A DNA stretch of 64,000 bases. Source: Antedon bifida. Lineage: Eukaryota; Echinodermata; Crinoidea; Comatulida; Antedonidae. A model generated the notes under the pieces. That model made no database searches and had not been told where the DNA came from. It worked only from the letters and a program-made list of their open reading frames with translations. This document shows positions 56,101 through 59,100 of the stretch, piece after piece (the first letter of the stretch is position 1; every line of letters begins with the position of its first letter). The stretch covers positions 3,503,501-3,567,500 of the forward strand of contig OY727103.1 in the NCBI GenBank assembly GCA_963402885.1, in the 5' to 3' direction. The position numbers were made by a program, and so were the translations under genes.

Positions 56101-59100
56101 GAAGCATCTCAATTTGACATTTTCTATTTTGCCAATTTAATCATTTCATAAAATAATAACATTACATTAATACTATTTCTCAGAAGTGGTTGAGTCTAGT
56201 TATTGTTGGTATACATTAACGTTCATCTATAAATTATGTATGTGGTATAATGCTATGAATGGAAAGATGAAAAAGGTTCTTTCTGAATATACAATATAAA
56301 GAAAAAACCCAGCACAATCCAATTATTGAAATTGTCAAATGTTATGAGGAAATCTGAAATTCGTTTGCCTCATTACCCCGCGTTATTTTATAATTTGTTA
56401 TTAAGTTGCAAATTTTATGAGATAAAACACATTGCCGTAGGGTTTGAGATTTAAATCCACTGTAAAATCCATTTACACGTGCAGATATCGCATATAAATT
56501 ATCACCCAATGCAATTACCTAATCGATCAGTTGACTGGGTAAGGTCGGGAAAATACTAGATTGGATTGGTTTGGGGTTACTATAGATTTCCTGACTATTA
56601 ACATTCATAGCAATTTATTTTATACGAGATATTTTTTACTATTTGCATTGTATATTTCAAGAAATGTAAAAATGAGATCCATTTGGTTTTTACTGCGGAT
56701 GTAATGTATTAATAAAGGCCCTGCAAAATGAATAAGGTATAGAAATAACAACTTTAGTTCGAAGCAGATACAAAACTTATAAGTTGGTAAGGCCACTGCA
56801 AGTAATTTGACCAATGACACTCAATAGATCATTTGAACTGCTGTTTGTGATTGGTCAACTCAGTCGTATTGTGCCTACGCCATTGTGTTGCTTCCAATTG
56901 GAACCGAGGTCTTATAACATTAATAATCAAGCAAACATACACTACCACTCCCCATTAGACACTGTCTTATATATTTTTTCCATTTTAATTTATCATTGTT
57001 TATTTGTTTACCTCACTTCACCTCTTCATCCACTAGATATAGCTATTAAATTCACTGATGCAGCTTCTTCCACCCCCGTTGTTAATGTTTCCATGGCAAC
57101 ACCATCCAGCTTTCCTCCTAAAGGTATTATAAATCTTCACACACTTTTCAACAGGAAATAATTATAAGTTTCAGTAGTCGTTAATATAGTTGAATAATAA
57201 AAACACAATGGATCGTGTGCAAGTGTTTCTAGTGCAGGTACTGCAAAAACTACAGTTATACTGCAATATCATATCATTGTGATTTGCGTCAATGGCTAAA
57301 TTGTAGTCACTGCGATAACGGTGTGTAGTATGATTACCTAAAAGAAGGTTGCTAAATAATGGAACAAGATGAAACAAAACTTAGTTGCTGCAGTAACTGC
57401 AGGAGAAGTATTAGTACATGGTCCCTATATTTCTAGTACTAGTGGAGAAAATATGTAAAAGTACAGTGTGAGGAGTCAATGGGTACACAGGATTTATTTA
57501 ATAGTACTAGGTGTGCATAGTGCAGGAACAGGACTAGGCCCTGTACAAGCTCTCTTTATAGATAAACTGATTTTCATCATCTGAAGATTAATGTGTGCAG
57601 AAACACAAAGTATTTAAATATTCTGGATTGATAACCATTACACCTAGTTCATACATTATTTATAAATGTAAAAACATCAGCACATATAACTCTATTTAAA
57701 ATGTAAAAAGGTTGTTTTAAAGAAAGTCATTAATGTAGAAGTCGTAAATGCTAGTCATGAGCGGTTATAACATAATCTATGTGTTATATGCTACTTCATG
57801 CAGGCTTTGTTTGTGGTAATTACAAACATGATGAAATTTATATTGATCATTTTATATCACATTTGGATATAAAAATGTCTTGCACGATTTACCAACTGCA
57901 AATTAGAATTTGTAGCAAATTAGAATTTGTAGATCTCAACTTGAATTTGCGTGTGCTGTAGTGTAATAGTGGAACACTATGACGGTTTTGGTAACACAAA
58001 ATACGTAGAAATGTAAGAGATAAAATTGAAAGTATAGACATTTTGGTGAATGGATAGTTGGGGAGAATATTTGTACTTTGCCTCCTATAATTTTTTATAT
58101 GAAAGTTCAGTAATAAATCTATTGTTTTGTAGTTATTAATATAATTTTCTTGTTTTCCATTGTTTTGTAATTGCCATACTTGACCAAGTAGTATACCCCA
58201 TTATCTAAAAACTCCCACCGTACTGGAACACATGTATGATCTGAGTATATTAATGAAATGGTTAGAATGTGAACTACTGTAAAACATGAGACCGAAACGA
58301 GGAAATGGAAAAGATACATAAAAGATACAATTTCCTGCTTGTATACACTATCAAACTAGTTTGACAAGGAAAGTGTGATGTTATATGGCCAAATATGGTA
58401 ATGATATGACATAATCATATTGTATGGGCACATCACATTTTTGTGACACATAAAGTTTGATAGTGTAGACAATGCCTGACCCAATGGGGATACTACTACG
58501 TCAAATATGGTAATTAATACTTGTTGCTCTTCTTTCTCACGTTGCTTTTTATACCATGCCTTTTCACTCCATCCATTGTAGTTGAAGAAGGCTATTGTTC
58601 GGCCGGCAACTGCTCTAACATCACCTTACCAGGCACCACTACTCCAGGTAAAAAGTGCTTCCATACCATAAATAATGTTCTCTCACAAAGAATAATTTAA
58701 TTTGGGCAAATGCATGATAAATAAATCTTCTGCAATGTAGTAGAAATGATAAAGTAACAAAGATTACAGGCAACCAGTCCAGAATATGAATTCTTCTATA
58801 CTATTCTATATTAAGAAATTTTAGTACCGTATTGTTTCTAAGAAACGTCCCGCCCCTAATAAACGTAATTTTGGATGTTAAAATGTACCTCCATTGAAGG
58901 CCCCCCCCCCCCCTTTTTTTTTTGTTTTGAGAAAATGGCACGCCCCCCTTTAAGTTTATTAGAAACAATACATTATTTACACAACTTGCGTAACGCAAAA
59001 CAACGTAGCTACAAAATGTTGCTTTTCGAGAAAAATTGAATTGAAGTTTGAGTGTTTGCATTTCAGCAACAAATTAGCGTAATAATGTGAAATTTTGCAT

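Larger units (their letters stand above)
55770..57036. other. ITPR intron 52 (1.3 kb)
   Basis: Two CCAAT-arm elements (55845 and 56775) flank about 800 bases of AT-rich sequence with no recognised content. Confidence 0.6.
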
